A stretch of DNA of 22,479 nt from Bacillota bacterium (GCA_018725535.1 QLUS01000014.1:1-22479), one strand, 5' to 3'. Positions 14,999 through 22,402 are shown, numbered from the stretch's first letter. Notes: a model not told the origin generated them from the sequence alone. Translations and numbers: made by a program.

Positions 14999-15475
14999 GT
15001 GTTCGGTATTGGTGATAAGGTTGTGTACCCCATGCACGGGGCGGGCGTAATTGAAGCGGTTGAGGTGCGCGAGATACTGGGTGCCAGGCAAAGCTACTAC
15101 GTTATGCGCATTCCTCTGGGGGAAATGAAGGTTTACATTCCACAGAACAACGTGGACCACATGGGGCTTAGGCAGATAGTGGCACCAAGTGAGGTACCGC
15201 ACGTGCTATCTGTGCTCCGCCAACTGCACGTCGAGGAACAGGGCAACTGGAATCGCCGCTACCGCGCCAACCTAGAAAAGCTGCGCACTGGGTGTATCCT
15301 AGCGGTAGCTGAGGTGGTCAGCACACTTTGCACGCGCGAAAAGAACAAGGGCTTATCGACAGGCGAGAAGCGCATGCTCGAGACGGCGCGGCAGATTCTG
15401 GTGAGTGAGCTTATTTTAGTGGAAAACGTCAGCGAGGAGGCTGCGCAGCACCTAGTACACAATGCCTGCTCCTGA
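14999..15475 (+). CDS. carD: CarD/CdnL-family RNA polymerase-binding transcription regulator
   Basis: CarD-family proteins bind the beta subunit of RNA polymerase and stabilise the open promoter complex, notably at rRNA and housekeeping promoters. The N-terminal RNA-polymerase-interacting domain (about residues 1-60) begins FGIGDKVVYPMHGAGVIEAVE and continues MRIPLGEMKVYIPQNN, both typical. A helical C-terminal domain covers about 65-155 and ends in VENVSEEAAQHLV. I choose GTG 14999 (158 aa): AGGGGGTGA sits at the right distance and family members begin MF-x-(I/V)-G-D. The in-frame GTG at 14990 is the alternative. It has its own promoter, divergent from the small cysteine-containing gene. Confidence 0.93.
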   Translation: MFGIGDKVVYPMHGAGVIEAVEVREILGARQSYYVMRIPLGEMKVYIPQNNVDHMGLRQIVAPSEVPHVLSVLRQLHVEEQGNWNRRYRANLEKLRTGCILAVAEVVSTLCTREKNKGLSTGEKRMLETARQILVSELILVENVSEEAAQHLVHNACS

Positions 15476-15538
15476 GGCTTAATCGTGTGTTATATTTGTA
15501 GTACTGTATTTAACTAAGTTAGAAAGGGAGTGTTACCT

Positions 15539-16606
15539 ATGGGGAGGAAGATCGCGCGCGCGGCAATAGTCCTAGGCGGGGCTTTGTCCGCGTACAGCCT
15601 CGTATCCGCGCTCTTGCCGTTCGCAGGGCAGTTATCTGGACAGGAGTTTACCGGCCTTCTGGCAGTTAGCATCAACGTGGTGGGGGCTTTACTCGGAGGA
15701 CTCATTTTCTTTTTTATTTCCCCTTGGTTGATGGGTGTCTGCCTGCGTCTTGCCGATATCGCCGAGAATTACGTGCAGCGCATCCCTGTGCAAGACATGA
15801 TTATGGGGGCAGTGGGGCTCACGGTGGGCCTGATTGTGGCCACCCTGCTATCCCGCCCGCTAGACATTGTCCCACTCGTGGGAGGGTATCTTAAGATTGC
15901 GGCGTACGTGTTACTAGGCTATCTTGGCTTGCGCATTGCCGTCACCAAGAGTGATGAAATTGCCGCGATGCTCTTGCCTGGGCAGCGCCGTAGCGCCACG
16001 GTGTCGGGTGATGGCGGCATACCAAAAGTTTTAGACACAAGCGTGATTATTGATGGGCGAATCCTCGACATTGTTCGCACTGGGTTCCTCGAGGGGACGC
16101 TGTTCGTGCCCTCATTTGTGCTGGAAGAACTGCGCCACATTGCCGACAGTGCCGATGTGCTACGCCGCAACCGCGGTCGCAGGGGTCTAGATGTCTTAAA
16201 CAGCATTCAGAAGGAAAGTGGAGCAAGGGTAGAGATTATCCGCCAGGATTATGACGACCAGGGCGAGGTAGACAGCAAATTAGTACGCCTAGCGCAGGAT
16301 CTTAGGGCCAAGATAATTACTAATGACTATAACCTCAACAAGGTGTGCGAGGTGCAAGGCGTAAGTGTGCTAAACATTAACGAACTTGCCAACGCCTTAA
16401 AGCCAGTTGTCCTCCCCGGCGAGGAGATGAGCATCCAAGTGATGCGCGAAGGAAAAGAATACGGGCAGGGAGTAGCCTACCTTGAGGACGGCACGATGAT
16501 TGTGGTGGAACAAGGGAGGAAGCACATCGGTGACACGATAGCGGTTATTGTCACGTCGGTGCTGCAGACTTCGGCCGGGCGCATGATTTTTGCCAAGCTG
16601 CGTTAG
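15539..16606 (+). CDS. YacL-type membrane PIN-TRAM domain protein (predicted nuclease)
   Basis: A 355 aa membrane-anchored protein with an N-terminal membrane region (about residues 5-135, roughly four hydrophobic segments), a PIN domain (about 163-285) and a C-terminal TRAM domain (about 290-350). The PIN acidic residues are present: Asp166 in VLDTSVIID, a Glu in VLEELRHI, an Asp in EVDSKLV and an Asp in TNDYN. This suggests metal-dependent RNase activity facing the cytoplasm, though activity and RNA targets are unproven for the family. B. subtilis yacL occupies the same place, between disA and ispD. The ATG at 15539 has AAAGGGAG at 8 nt; an in-frame GTG at 15530 lies inside that ribosome binding site. 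Confidence 0.91.
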   Translation: MGRKIARAAIVLGGALSAYSLVSALLPFAGQLSGQEFTGLLAVSINVVGALLGGLIFFFISPWLMGVCLRLADIAENYVQRIPVQDMIMGAVGLTVGLIVATLLSRPLDIVPLVGGYLKIAAYVLLGYLGLRIAVTKSDEIAAMLLPGQRRSATVSGDGGIPKVLDTSVIIDGRILDIVRTGFLEGTLFVPSFVLEELRHIADSADVLRRNRGRRGLDVLNSIQKESGARVEIIRQDYDDQGEVDSKLVRLAQDLRAKIITNDYNLNKVCEVQGVSVLNINELANALKPVVLPGEEMSIQVMREGKEYGQGVAYLEDGTMIVVEQGRKHIGDTIAVIVTSVLQTSAGRMIFAKLR

Positions 16607-16612
16607 CGCCTT

Positions 16613-17749
16613 ATGGATACAGCAGTAGTGATCACGGCCGCCGGGAGCAGTACGCGTATGGGGGCGCTTGGCAACAAGCTCGCCCTACATCGCGACGGCA
16701 AGGCGGTAATCCAAAGGACGATAGAGGCTTTTGTCCAAGCGGGCTTGCCGGATATCTACCTTGTTGTGCCGGCAGGAAGTGAAGAGGTTTTTCTGGGTCT
16801 TGTCTACCCATTGCCGGTTACGCTGGTCACGGGTGGGTCTACGCGCCAAGAGTCGGTCTACGCAGGTCTTGCCGCAGTGCCACAAACTACAGAATTTGTC
16901 CTTATCCACGACGGGGCTCGGCCGTTTGTAACCCCTGCGCTGATTGCCCGCGTACTCGCTGCTACGCGCGAGTGTGGTGCCTGTTTCCCCGGCGTTCCCT
17001 TGACCGACACCGTCTACGAGGCCGGCGCCGGGCACTTAACTAAAGTCTTAGCGCGGGACGAGCTGGTGGCAGTGCAGACCCCGCAGGGGTTTCGGCGCGA
17101 GCTGATCTTGCGGGCGCACAGGAAAGCGCAGGCTACAGGAATTACCGCTACGGACGATGCTGCGTTGGTGTTTAGCGCGGGGCACTATGTTGTGGTAGTG
17201 GAGGGGGAGCCGGCGAACGTGAAGCTGACTACGCCAAGTGACCTAGCGCGTTTCTCTACATCGAGTGTTACGCGGGTGGGCATGGGTATGGATGTACACC
17301 GTTTGGTTTCGGGCAGGAGGCTGGTTCTCGGGGGTGTGGAGATCCCCTACAGCTTGGGGCTGCTTGGGCATTCAGACGCCGATGTCGTCACGCACGCAGT
17401 CATGGATGCATTGCTTGGGGCAGCGGGATTGGGCGATATTGGGCAGCAGTTCCCCGATAGCGACGAGAGCTACCGCGATGCGCATAGCATTGAGCTTTTG
17501 CGGGGAGTAGCGGTATTGCTTAAGGCCCGCCAAGTGGAGCCCATACATATTGATGTCACTCTGCTGCTTGAAGCACCCAAAATCGGGCCGTATCGCGAGG
17601 AGATGCGCAGTAAGATAGCGGGGGCACTCGGGCTCGAGGCGAATCAAATCAACATTAAAGCTACAACAAATGAAGGATTGGGCTATGTGGGGGCAGGAGA
17701 AGGTGCTGTGTGTTATGCCGCCGCCACAGTCAGACTTAAGGAGGCCTAG
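16613..17749 (+). CDS. ispDF: Bifunctional IspD-IspF fusion of the MEP isoprenoid pathway
   Basis: Two MEP-pathway enzymes in one 378 aa chain. Residues 1 to about 220 are IspD, which makes CDP-ME from MEP and CTP; they show the nucleotide-binding AAGSSTRMG and NK loop, HDGARPFV and VQTPQGF. Residues from about 222 to 378 are IspF, which makes ME-cPP from CDP-ME 2-phosphate; they show the zinc site GMDVHR, HSDADVVTHAVMDALLGA and the KATTNEGLG loop. In B. subtilis the two are separate adjacent genes in this position. The ATG at 16613 follows the yacL stop by 6 nt. No good ribosome binding site is visible, so coupling to upstream translation is likely. IspE is not in the window. Confidence 0.95.
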   Translation: MDTAVVITAAGSSTRMGALGNKLALHRDGKAVIQRTIEAFVQAGLPDIYLVVPAGSEEVFLGLVYPLPVTLVTGGSTRQESVYAGLAAVPQTTEFVLIHDGARPFVTPALIARVLAATRECGACFPGVPLTDTVYEAGAGHLTKVLARDELVAVQTPQGFRRELILRAHRKAQATGITATDDAALVFSAGHYVVVVEGEPANVKLTTPSDLARFSTSSVTRVGMGMDVHRLVSGRRLVLGGVEIPYSLGLLGHSDADVVTHAVMDALLGAAGLGDIGQQFPDSDESYRDAHSIELLRGVAVLLKARQVEPIHIDVTLLLEAPKIGPYREEMRSKIAGALGLEANQINIKATTNEGLGYVGAGEGAVCYAAATVRLKEA

Positions 17750-17751
17750 CA

Positions 17752-19140
17752 GTGCAACTTCAGATTTACAATACGCTTAAACGGGAGAAAGAACTTTTTG
17801 TGCCGCGCATACCGGGGAAGGTGAGTATGTATCTGTGTGGTCCAACCGTGTACAATCGCATTCACCTCGGGAACGCCCGAACCTTTGTTTTGGGGGATAC
17901 AATTCGGCGCATCCTGAGTTTCCTTGGCTACGACGTGACGTACGTACAGAATTTTACTGACGTTGACGACAAAATAATCGTTCGGGCTGCGGAACTCAAC
18001 ATCACTGTCGATGAGTTAGTGGAACAGGAGATAAAGAACTACTTTGAGGATGCCAAAGCACTTGGCATTCTGCCTGCGGACAAGCATCCGCGGGTCACCG
18101 CGCATATCGGGGACATCATTGCCTTTATTGGCGACCTCATCGCGGGCGGGTTCGCCTATGTCGGGGGCGGTGACGTGTTCTACGATGTACAGAAGTTCCC
18201 GGCATACGGCCAATTGAGCGGACAAAAACTTGACGACTTAGTAATGGGGAGTCGCGTTGAGGCAGGCGAGGCGAAGCGGCACCCTGCCGACTTTGCCCTT
18301 TGGAAGGGTGCTAAGCCCGGCGAGCCCTTTTGGGACAGCCCGTGGGGGAAAGGTCGACCGGGGTGGCATATTGAATGCTCGGCCATGGTGCGTGCTGAAC
18401 TCGGGGGGCATATAGACATCCATGCGGGGGGTATGGACCTCCAGTTTCCTCACCATGAAAACGAACTGGCACAAAGTGAGGCGCTATGCTCGGGAGAGCC
18501 CTTTGCGCGCTACTGGGTGCACGGTGCTTTTCTCAATGTCAATGATGGAAAAATGTCTAAGTCACAGGGGAACTTCTTTATACTAAGCGATGTCCTGAAA
18601 CGCTACGACGGCAACATTGTACGGTTCTTCCTGCAGAGCGCCCATTACCGTAAACCGCTGTCCTTTGACGCTACATCCTTAGACAGCGCTACTGTCGCGC
18701 TTAATCGCCTTAGGAATGCCTGTGGCGCATTAGAGCATGTGCTGACTGCGCTTAACGCGCCGCAGGCGGCCGGCGAGATGTTAAACCTTGACCAATACGA
18801 GGCGCGATTTAAGAGTGCGCTCGCCGACGACTTTAACACTGCGGAAGCGTGGGGCGTGCTGTTTGAGCTCGCGCGTGACGCCAATGCTGCCCTAGCGCTG
18901 AAAGGGATAGCTAACGCTGAGCTGGCCTTAAGTTTAATGCAAAGACTCGCGGGTGTGCTGGGAGTAGAACTTACAGTCGACAGGAGTCTTGACGAAGAGA
19001 TAGAGGCGCTTATCGCTAGGCGGGAGGAGGCGCGCTTTGCGCGTGACTATTGGACTGCGGATAACATTCGCGTTTTGCTCGCGGAGCTAGGGATTGAGCT
19101 TCTAGATACGCCGCAGGGCGTCAGGTGGAAGCTGAAGTGA
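17752..19140 (+). CDS. cysS: Cysteinyl-tRNA synthetase
   Basis: A class I aminoacyl-tRNA synthetase that charges tRNA-Cys. At 462 aa it has usual length. The HIGH signature reads HLGN (38-41), and KMSKS lies at 267-271 followed by QGN. Cys29 in YLCGPTVYN starts the zinc site that recognises the cysteine thiol; other ligands lie in the IECSAM and FPHHENE segments. The C-terminal DALR-type anticodon-binding domain is present from about residue 330. The GTG start at 17752 has AAGGAGG (17738-17744) at 7 nt, placed inside the end of ispDF. The gene overlaps mrnC by four bases. Neither gltX nor cysE, found before cysS in B. subtilis, is present here. Confidence 0.98.
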   Translation: MQLQIYNTLKREKELFVPRIPGKVSMYLCGPTVYNRIHLGNARTFVLGDTIRRILSFLGYDVTYVQNFTDVDDKIIVRAAELNITVDELVEQEIKNYFEDAKALGILPADKHPRVTAHIGDIIAFIGDLIAGGFAYVGGGDVFYDVQKFPAYGQLSGQKLDDLVMGSRVEAGEAKRHPADFALWKGAKPGEPFWDSPWGKGRPGWHIECSAMVRAELGGHIDIHAGGMDLQFPHHENELAQSEALCSGEPFARYWVHGAFLNVNDGKMSKSQGNFFILSDVLKRYDGNIVRFFLQSAHYRKPLSFDATSLDSATVALNRLRNACGALEHVLTALNAPQAAGEMLNLDQYEARFKSALADDFNTAEAWGVLFELARDANAALALKGIANAELALSLMQRLAGVLGVELTVDRSLDEEIEALIARREEARFARDYWTADNIRVLLAELGIELLDTPQGVRWKLK

Positions 19141-19535
19141 GGGTGCTGTCGCCAGACGACTTTTCTCCCGCAGCCTGGGCCTATATTGGTGATGCCTATT
19201 ATGAACTGGCGATGCGCGTTTTGACGCTGAGCGAAGGTCCAAAACACATGAGTGCAGTGCACCAGGCAACCGCTCACTTTGTGCGGGCGTCTTTTCAAGC
19301 TAGGGCAGCTCACGCCATATCGGAGCTGCTTACCGAAAAGGAGAAAGACATCTTACGGCGTGGGCGGAATGTCAGGAGCGGCCACGTGCCTAAGAGCGCA
19401 AGCGTCACTGAGTATAGACATAGCACAGGCATCGAAAGCCTAATTGGCTACCTCTACCTCGCTAAGGACGAGGAGCGGGCATTAGAGATTATCTGTGCGA
19501 TACGCCAGCTCAAGGAGGGGGACACATGCGTGTAA
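19137..19535 (+). CDS. mrnC: Mini-ribonuclease III (MrnC)
   Basis: Mini-III is an RNase III catalytic domain without a dsRNA-binding domain; it trims the ends of 23S rRNA precursor in Bacillota. Diagnostic segments are WAYIGDAYYELAMR near the start, with the catalytic Asp in GDA, then RRGRNVRSGHVPKSASVTEYRHSTGIESLIGYLYL with the second acidic site. The length of 132 aa fits. I choose GTG 19137, which shares GTGA with the cysS stop and has AGGTGG 8 nt upstream; an in-frame GTG at 19125 (136 aa) is possible. It sits next to rlmB, another 23S maturation enzyme. Confidence 0.95.
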   Translation: MRVLSPDDFSPAAWAYIGDAYYELAMRVLTLSEGPKHMSAVHQATAHFVRASFQARAAHAISELLTEKEKDILRRGRNVRSGHVPKSASVTEYRHSTGIESLIGYLYLAKDEERALEIICAIRQLKEGDTCV

Positions 19536-20233
19536 CGCTGCTTACGCACACACCGGAGCCTGACAAGATAGTCGCGGCTGCTGCGCGGTTGTGCTATTCG
19601 GGTGCGGACATCGCCACCATACAGACACGCCTGAGTGGCGAAAAGGGGGCGGCGATGATCGCTAAACTCCTGTCGCTCGGGCACGAGTCGCCGCTTGAGC
19701 ATGTCAGCTTTACGTTTGGGATTGAAGGCGTAAGTCGCGCTCTGTCGCACCAGTTAGTGCGACATCGCATAGCCTCGTACTCCCAGCAATCGCAGCGCTA
19801 TGTGCGCATGGAGGACTTTGAGTATGTCACTCCCCCCGCTATTGCTGATTCCCCGGAAGCTAAGGCTCTGTTCTTGGCGGCTGTGGAAGCTCTCCGCCGC
19901 GCCTACGCGTCCTTGCTGGCGCATGTGCCTGCGGAGGACGCGCGCTATGTCTTGCCAAACGCCTGTGCTACGAAACTGGTGGCTACCCTTAATGCTCGGA
20001 GTCTTTATAACTTTTTCGCTTTGCGCTGTTGCCGGCGGGCGCAATGGGAGATCCGCGCATTGGCATGGGACATGCTGCGCTTAGTTAAGACTGCCGCGCC
20101 GCATGTATTTGGCCAAGCCGGGGCAGACTGCCTGAGTGCGCGGGGATGTGGTAAAGGCGAAATGAGCTGCGGCACACCCTACAGCAAATCTGAACTAGAC
20201 GGAGGTCAACATGAACCAAGTCGAAGGTCGTAA
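19526..20233 (+). CDS. thyX: Flavin-dependent thymidylate synthase
   Basis: ThyX methylates dUMP to dTMP using methylene-tetrahydrofolate, FAD and NADPH. The 235 aa protein has the ThyX motif RHRIASYSQQSQRY (79-92), covering the RHRx7S signature, and ESPLEHVSFTF before it. ATNALNARSLYNFF-like residues and a C-terminal RCCRRAQWEIR segment follow, the usual dUMP and FAD contacts. ATG 19526 has AAGGAGG at 7 nt and overlaps mrnC by 10 nt. The last residues are encoded over the rlmB start. ThyX is not part of the B. subtilis version of this cluster. Confidence 0.96.
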   Translation: MRVTLLTHTPEPDKIVAAAARLCYSGADIATIQTRLSGEKGAAMIAKLLSLGHESPLEHVSFTFGIEGVSRALSHQLVRHRIASYSQQSQRYVRMEDFEYVTPPAIADSPEAKALFLAAVEALRRAYASLLAHVPAEDARYVLPNACATKLVATLNARSLYNFFALRCCRRAQWEIRALAWDMLRLVKTAAPHVFGQAGADCLSARGCGKGEMSCGTPYSKSELDGGQHEPSRRS

Positions 20234-20939
20234 CCCTGTGCTTGAGACTCTACGGGCGAAGGCACCCATCAATAAGTTGTTTGTGCAGAAGCAGGCCGGA
20301 GGTGGAATTAGGCAGATTTTTAAACTCGCGCGGCAGCAGGGTGTGGTCGTAGTCGAAGTGGAAAAGGTGACTCTGGACAAGATGTGCGAAGGCAGGCCGC
20401 ATCAAGGTGTGGTAGCCGACGTGGCCGTTGAATCCTATGTAGAATTCGAAGACCTCGTGGCGAAAGCTTTAGCAGAGCCGCGCCCTTTACTTGTGATGTT
20501 AGACCACATCGAAGACCCGCACAATTTGGGGGCGATTTTGCGCAGCGCCTTAGCTGCGGGGGCGCAGGGAGTGATAATCCCTAAGCGGCGCAGTGCGGCT
20601 CTTTCACCAACTGTGGCCAAAGTGTCGGCAGGCGCGGTAATGCATCTGCCGGTAGCGCGCGTGGCGAACCTAGCGCAGCATGTCGCGCGCCTTAAAGATG
20701 CAGGATTTACCGTTGTAGGTGCAGAGGCTAGCGGCAAGGTTCTGTATGATGTAAAGTTGACCGGGCCCTTAGCGCTCATCGTTGGCAGCGAAGACGACGG
20801 CATCTCCCGGCTGCTCAGGGAGAACTGTGACGAGCTAGTGGCCATACCTGCCATGGGGCCGATAGGATCACTTAACGCCTCAGTAGCAGCCGGGGTGGTG
20901 TTGTTTGAGATAGTGCGGCAGCACAGAGTACAACAATGA
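20211..20939 (+). CDS. rlmB: 23S rRNA (guanosine-2'-O-)-methyltransferase, TrmH/SpoU family
   Basis: Predicted to 2'-O-methylate a guanosine of 23S rRNA (Gm2251 in E. coli RlmB). An N-terminal substrate-binding domain (about residues 1-75) opens with EGRNPVLETLRA. The SPOUT knot domain has motif 1 DHIEDPHNLGAILRSA, motif 2 IVGSEDDGISRL and motif 3 IPAMGPIGSLNASVAAGVVLFE. The length is 242 aa. The ATG at 20211 has GGAGGT upstream within thyX, giving a 23-nt overlap. The position after mrnC agrees with yacO of B. subtilis. The target base is inferred from the family. Confidence 0.94.
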   Translation: MNQVEGRNPVLETLRAKAPINKLFVQKQAGGGIRQIFKLARQQGVVVVEVEKVTLDKMCEGRPHQGVVADVAVESYVEFEDLVAKALAEPRPLLVMLDHIEDPHNLGAILRSALAAGAQGVIIPKRRSAALSPTVAKVSAGAVMHLPVARVANLAQHVARLKDAGFTVVGAEASGKVLYDVKLTGPLALIVGSEDDGISRLLRENCDELVAIPAMGPIGSLNASVAAGVVLFEIVRQHRVQQ

Positions 20940-20982
20940 TGCAATAGTAAGCGGGGGGAAGCGTTTCAAGATATTTCTTGGA

Positions 20983-21011
20983 TTGACCTCAGCATAACGC
21001 AAGTATATAAT
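20983..21011 (+). promoter_or_regulatory. Sigma-A promoter of sigH
   Basis: TTGACC (20983-20988, 5 of 6) and a perfect TATAAT (21006-21011) are separated by 17 nt. The transcript would start near 21018, giving a leader of about 60 nt. A short palindrome (20965-20982) abuts the -35 and could be an operator. Confidence 0.82.
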
Positions 21012-21077
21012 GGTGCTTGTACAATTTAATACGGATTTACTGAAATTCATGGACTCCCAGTCTGGAGGCGATGCTTA

Positions 21078-21716
21078 GTGGATTTCCCGGCACGCGATGC
21101 TGTATCCTTGGAAATGATGCCGGAAGAGGATATTGTCGAGGGAGCAAAGCAAGGGAGCACGTATGCGCTTGAGCATTTAATCAACAAGTACCGCGCTTTT
21201 GTTCGAGCTAAGGCTAAGTCGTACTTTCTCGTAGGAGCAGATCGTGACGACATTACGCAGGAAGGTATGATTGGACTATATAAAGCCATTCGTGACTTCA
21301 AGCCGGACAAGTTGTCATCGTTTAGAGCGTTTGCCGAGTTATGCATTACCCGCCAGATTATTACCGCCATAAAAACGGCAACTCGGCAAAAGCACATACC
21401 CCTAAACTCATATGTGTCGCTTAACAAACCTATCTACGACGAGGAATCCGACCGAACGCTGTTAGATGTCCTCTCCGGCGGGAAGATTACGGACCCAGAG
21501 GAACTGGTGATTCATCAAGAGGAGTTTAGGGACATAGAGTGTCGTATGGGCGAGCTCTTGAGCGACTTAGAATGTAAGGTGCTTAGGTACTATCTAGACG
21601 GCAAGTCGTATCAGGAGATTGCCGAGGAACTAGACCGGCATGTAAAATCTATCGATAACGCGTTACAACGAGTGAAGCGCAAAGTAGAGCGCTATTTGTT
21701 AGAGCGGATGGCTTAG
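21078..21716 (+). CDS. sigH: RNA polymerase sporulation sigma factor SigH
   Basis: SigH (Spo0H) is the stationary-phase sigma factor that starts sporulation gene expression. The 212 aa are typical. Region 2 runs from about residues 22 to 95, with DDITQEGMIGLYKAIRDF binding core polymerase and FRAFAELCITRQIITAIKTATRQKH at the -10 recognition part. Region 4 (about 155-210) includes LECKVLRYYLDGKSYQEIAEELDRHVKSIDNALQRVKRKV as the helix-turn-helix. GTG 21078 has GGAGG (21064-21068) at 9 nt. It has its own strong promoter. In B. subtilis yacP lies just before sigH and rpmG-secE-nusG after it; here rlmB comes before and a tRNA operon plus tuf after. Confidence 0.96.
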   Translation: MDFPARDAVSLEMMPEEDIVEGAKQGSTYALEHLINKYRAFVRAKAKSYFLVGADRDDITQEGMIGLYKAIRDFKPDKLSSFRAFAELCITRQIITAIKTATRQKHIPLNSYVSLNKPIYDEESDRTLLDVLSGGKITDPEELVIHQEEFRDIECRMGELLSDLECKVLRYYLDGKSYQEIAEELDRHVKSIDNALQRVKRKVERYLLERMA

Positions 21717-21731
21717 TTTGTGATCTGCTAG

Positions 21732-21794
21732 GCTTGAGGTTTGAGGCGTTAAAAGACTGACGCCGATGCCAAGCTACGGAGCACGGAGCTGTAA
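21732..21794. repeat. Degenerate heptad-like repeats downstream of sigH
   Basis: Short near-tandem 7-nt units are visible: GCTTGAG, GTTTGAG and GCGTTAA (21732-21752), then GCTACGGA (8 nt), GCACGGA and GCTGTAA (21773-21794). They share the GC-initial spacing of the clearer blocks at 38-86 and 22036-22120, but less regularly. No terminator with a T-run is visible after sigH. Confidence 0.4.
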
Positions 21795-21819
21795 GACAGT
21801 TAATCCCAGCAGGGTTTGC

Positions 21820-21848
21820 TTGACGTGAGGTGTGCCGCCAATTATAAT
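21820..21848 (+). promoter_or_regulatory. Promoter of the tRNA operon
   Basis: TTGACG (21820-21825, 5 of 6) and a perfect TATAAT (21843-21848) with a 17-nt spacer. Transcription would start around 21855, a few bases before the tRNA-Tyr 5' end. Confidence 0.87.
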
Positions 21849-21861
21849 GTAACAGTTGAAT

Positions 21862-21947
21862 GGAGAGGTGCCCGAGCGGCTAAAGGGAGCAGACTGTAAA
21901 TCTGCCGGCAGACGCCTACACTGGTTCAAATCCAGTCCTCTCCACCA
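21862..21947 (+). tRNA. tRNA-Tyr (GTA)
   Basis: An 86-nt class II tRNA with CCA encoded. The acceptor stem GGAGAGG pairs with CCTCTCC, the discriminator is A, and the anticodon stem is GCAGA/TCTGC with loop CTGTAAA (anticodon GTA at 21896-21898). A long variable arm and the T arm CTGG-TTCAAAT-CCAG follow. First gene of a four-tRNA operon. Confidence 0.97.
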
Positions 21948-21960
21948 TTTGTCTACAGAG

Positions 21961-22034
<74 letters not shown>

Positions 22035-22035
22035 T

Positions 22036-22120
22036 GCAAGAAGCAAGAAGCAAGCGCCGTAGCGGCTTTCCGCTTGCCGCTTTCCGCTTTAAGCCGTAAG
22101 CAACCAGCTACAAGCGACAA
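22036..22120. repeat. Heptad-phased (GCnnnnn) repeat block between tRNA genes
   Basis: Three heptads, GCAAGAA, GCAAGAA and GCAAGCG (22036-22056), precede a spacer of 8 nt. Then come eight uninterrupted heptads that all begin with GC (22065-22120): GCTTTCC, GCTTGCC, GCTTTCC, GCTTTAA, GCCGTAA, GCAACCA, GCTACAA and GCGACAA. GCAAGCG (22050-22056) and CGCTTGC (22071-22077) also form an inverted pair. The block separates tRNA-Gly from tRNA-fMet by 103 nt, far more than the 13-nt and 1-nt gaps elsewhere in the operon, so it looks like an inserted or expanded element. Confidence 0.7.
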
Positions 22121-22137
22121 TCTATCTAATGTCACAT

Positions 22138-22215
22138 TGCGGGGTGGAGCAGTCTGGTTAGCTCGTCGGGCTCATAACCCGGAGGCCGCAGGTTCAAATC
22201 CTGCCCCCGCTACCA
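22138..22215 (+). tRNA. Initiator tRNA-Met (CAT)
   Basis: The anticodon loop CTCATAA gives anticodon CAT. Initiator features are three consecutive G-C pairs next to the loop (GGG/CCC), the A11-U24 pair in the D stem (GAGC/GCTC), and no Watson-Crick pair at position 1-72. With the 7-bp acceptor register, the 1-72 bases are T22138 and T22211, a U-U mismatch rather than the usual C-A. Discriminator A and CCA are encoded. 78 nt with a 10-nt D loop. Confidence 0.95.
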
Positions 22216-22216
22216 C

Positions 22217-22292
<76 letters not shown>

Positions 22293-22303
22293 TACGTTTA
22301 TGC

Positions 22304-22338
22304 AAACCCTCCGTTGTGACGGAGGGTTTAATTTGTTT
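22304..22338 (+). terminator. Intrinsic terminator of the tRNA operon
   Basis: A perfect 11-bp stem (22304-22314 with 22319-22329) closes a TGTG loop and is followed by AATTTGTTT. It lies 11 nt after tRNA-Thr and just before the tuf promoter, so tRNAs and tuf are mainly separate units. Confidence 0.92.
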
Positions 22339-22365
22339 GACTCTAAGGCGCGGCGTTGGTAAAAT
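22337..22365 (+). promoter_or_regulatory. Extended -10 promoter of tuf
   Basis: TTGACT (22337-22342), a 17-nt spacer and TAAAAT (22360-22365), preceded by the TGn element TGG (22357-22359). The -35 overlaps the tail of the tRNA terminator. The predicted start is near 22372. Confidence 0.75.
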
Positions 22366-22402
22366 CAGCGTAAGCTGTCCTACATAGGAGGGAGAAGAGA
22401 CC

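Noticed and set aside
14807..15202. Minus-strand open frame of 131 codons across the divergent control region and carD
   Set aside because: It is antisense to the conserved CarD domain and covers two good promoters; no ribosome binding site was found.
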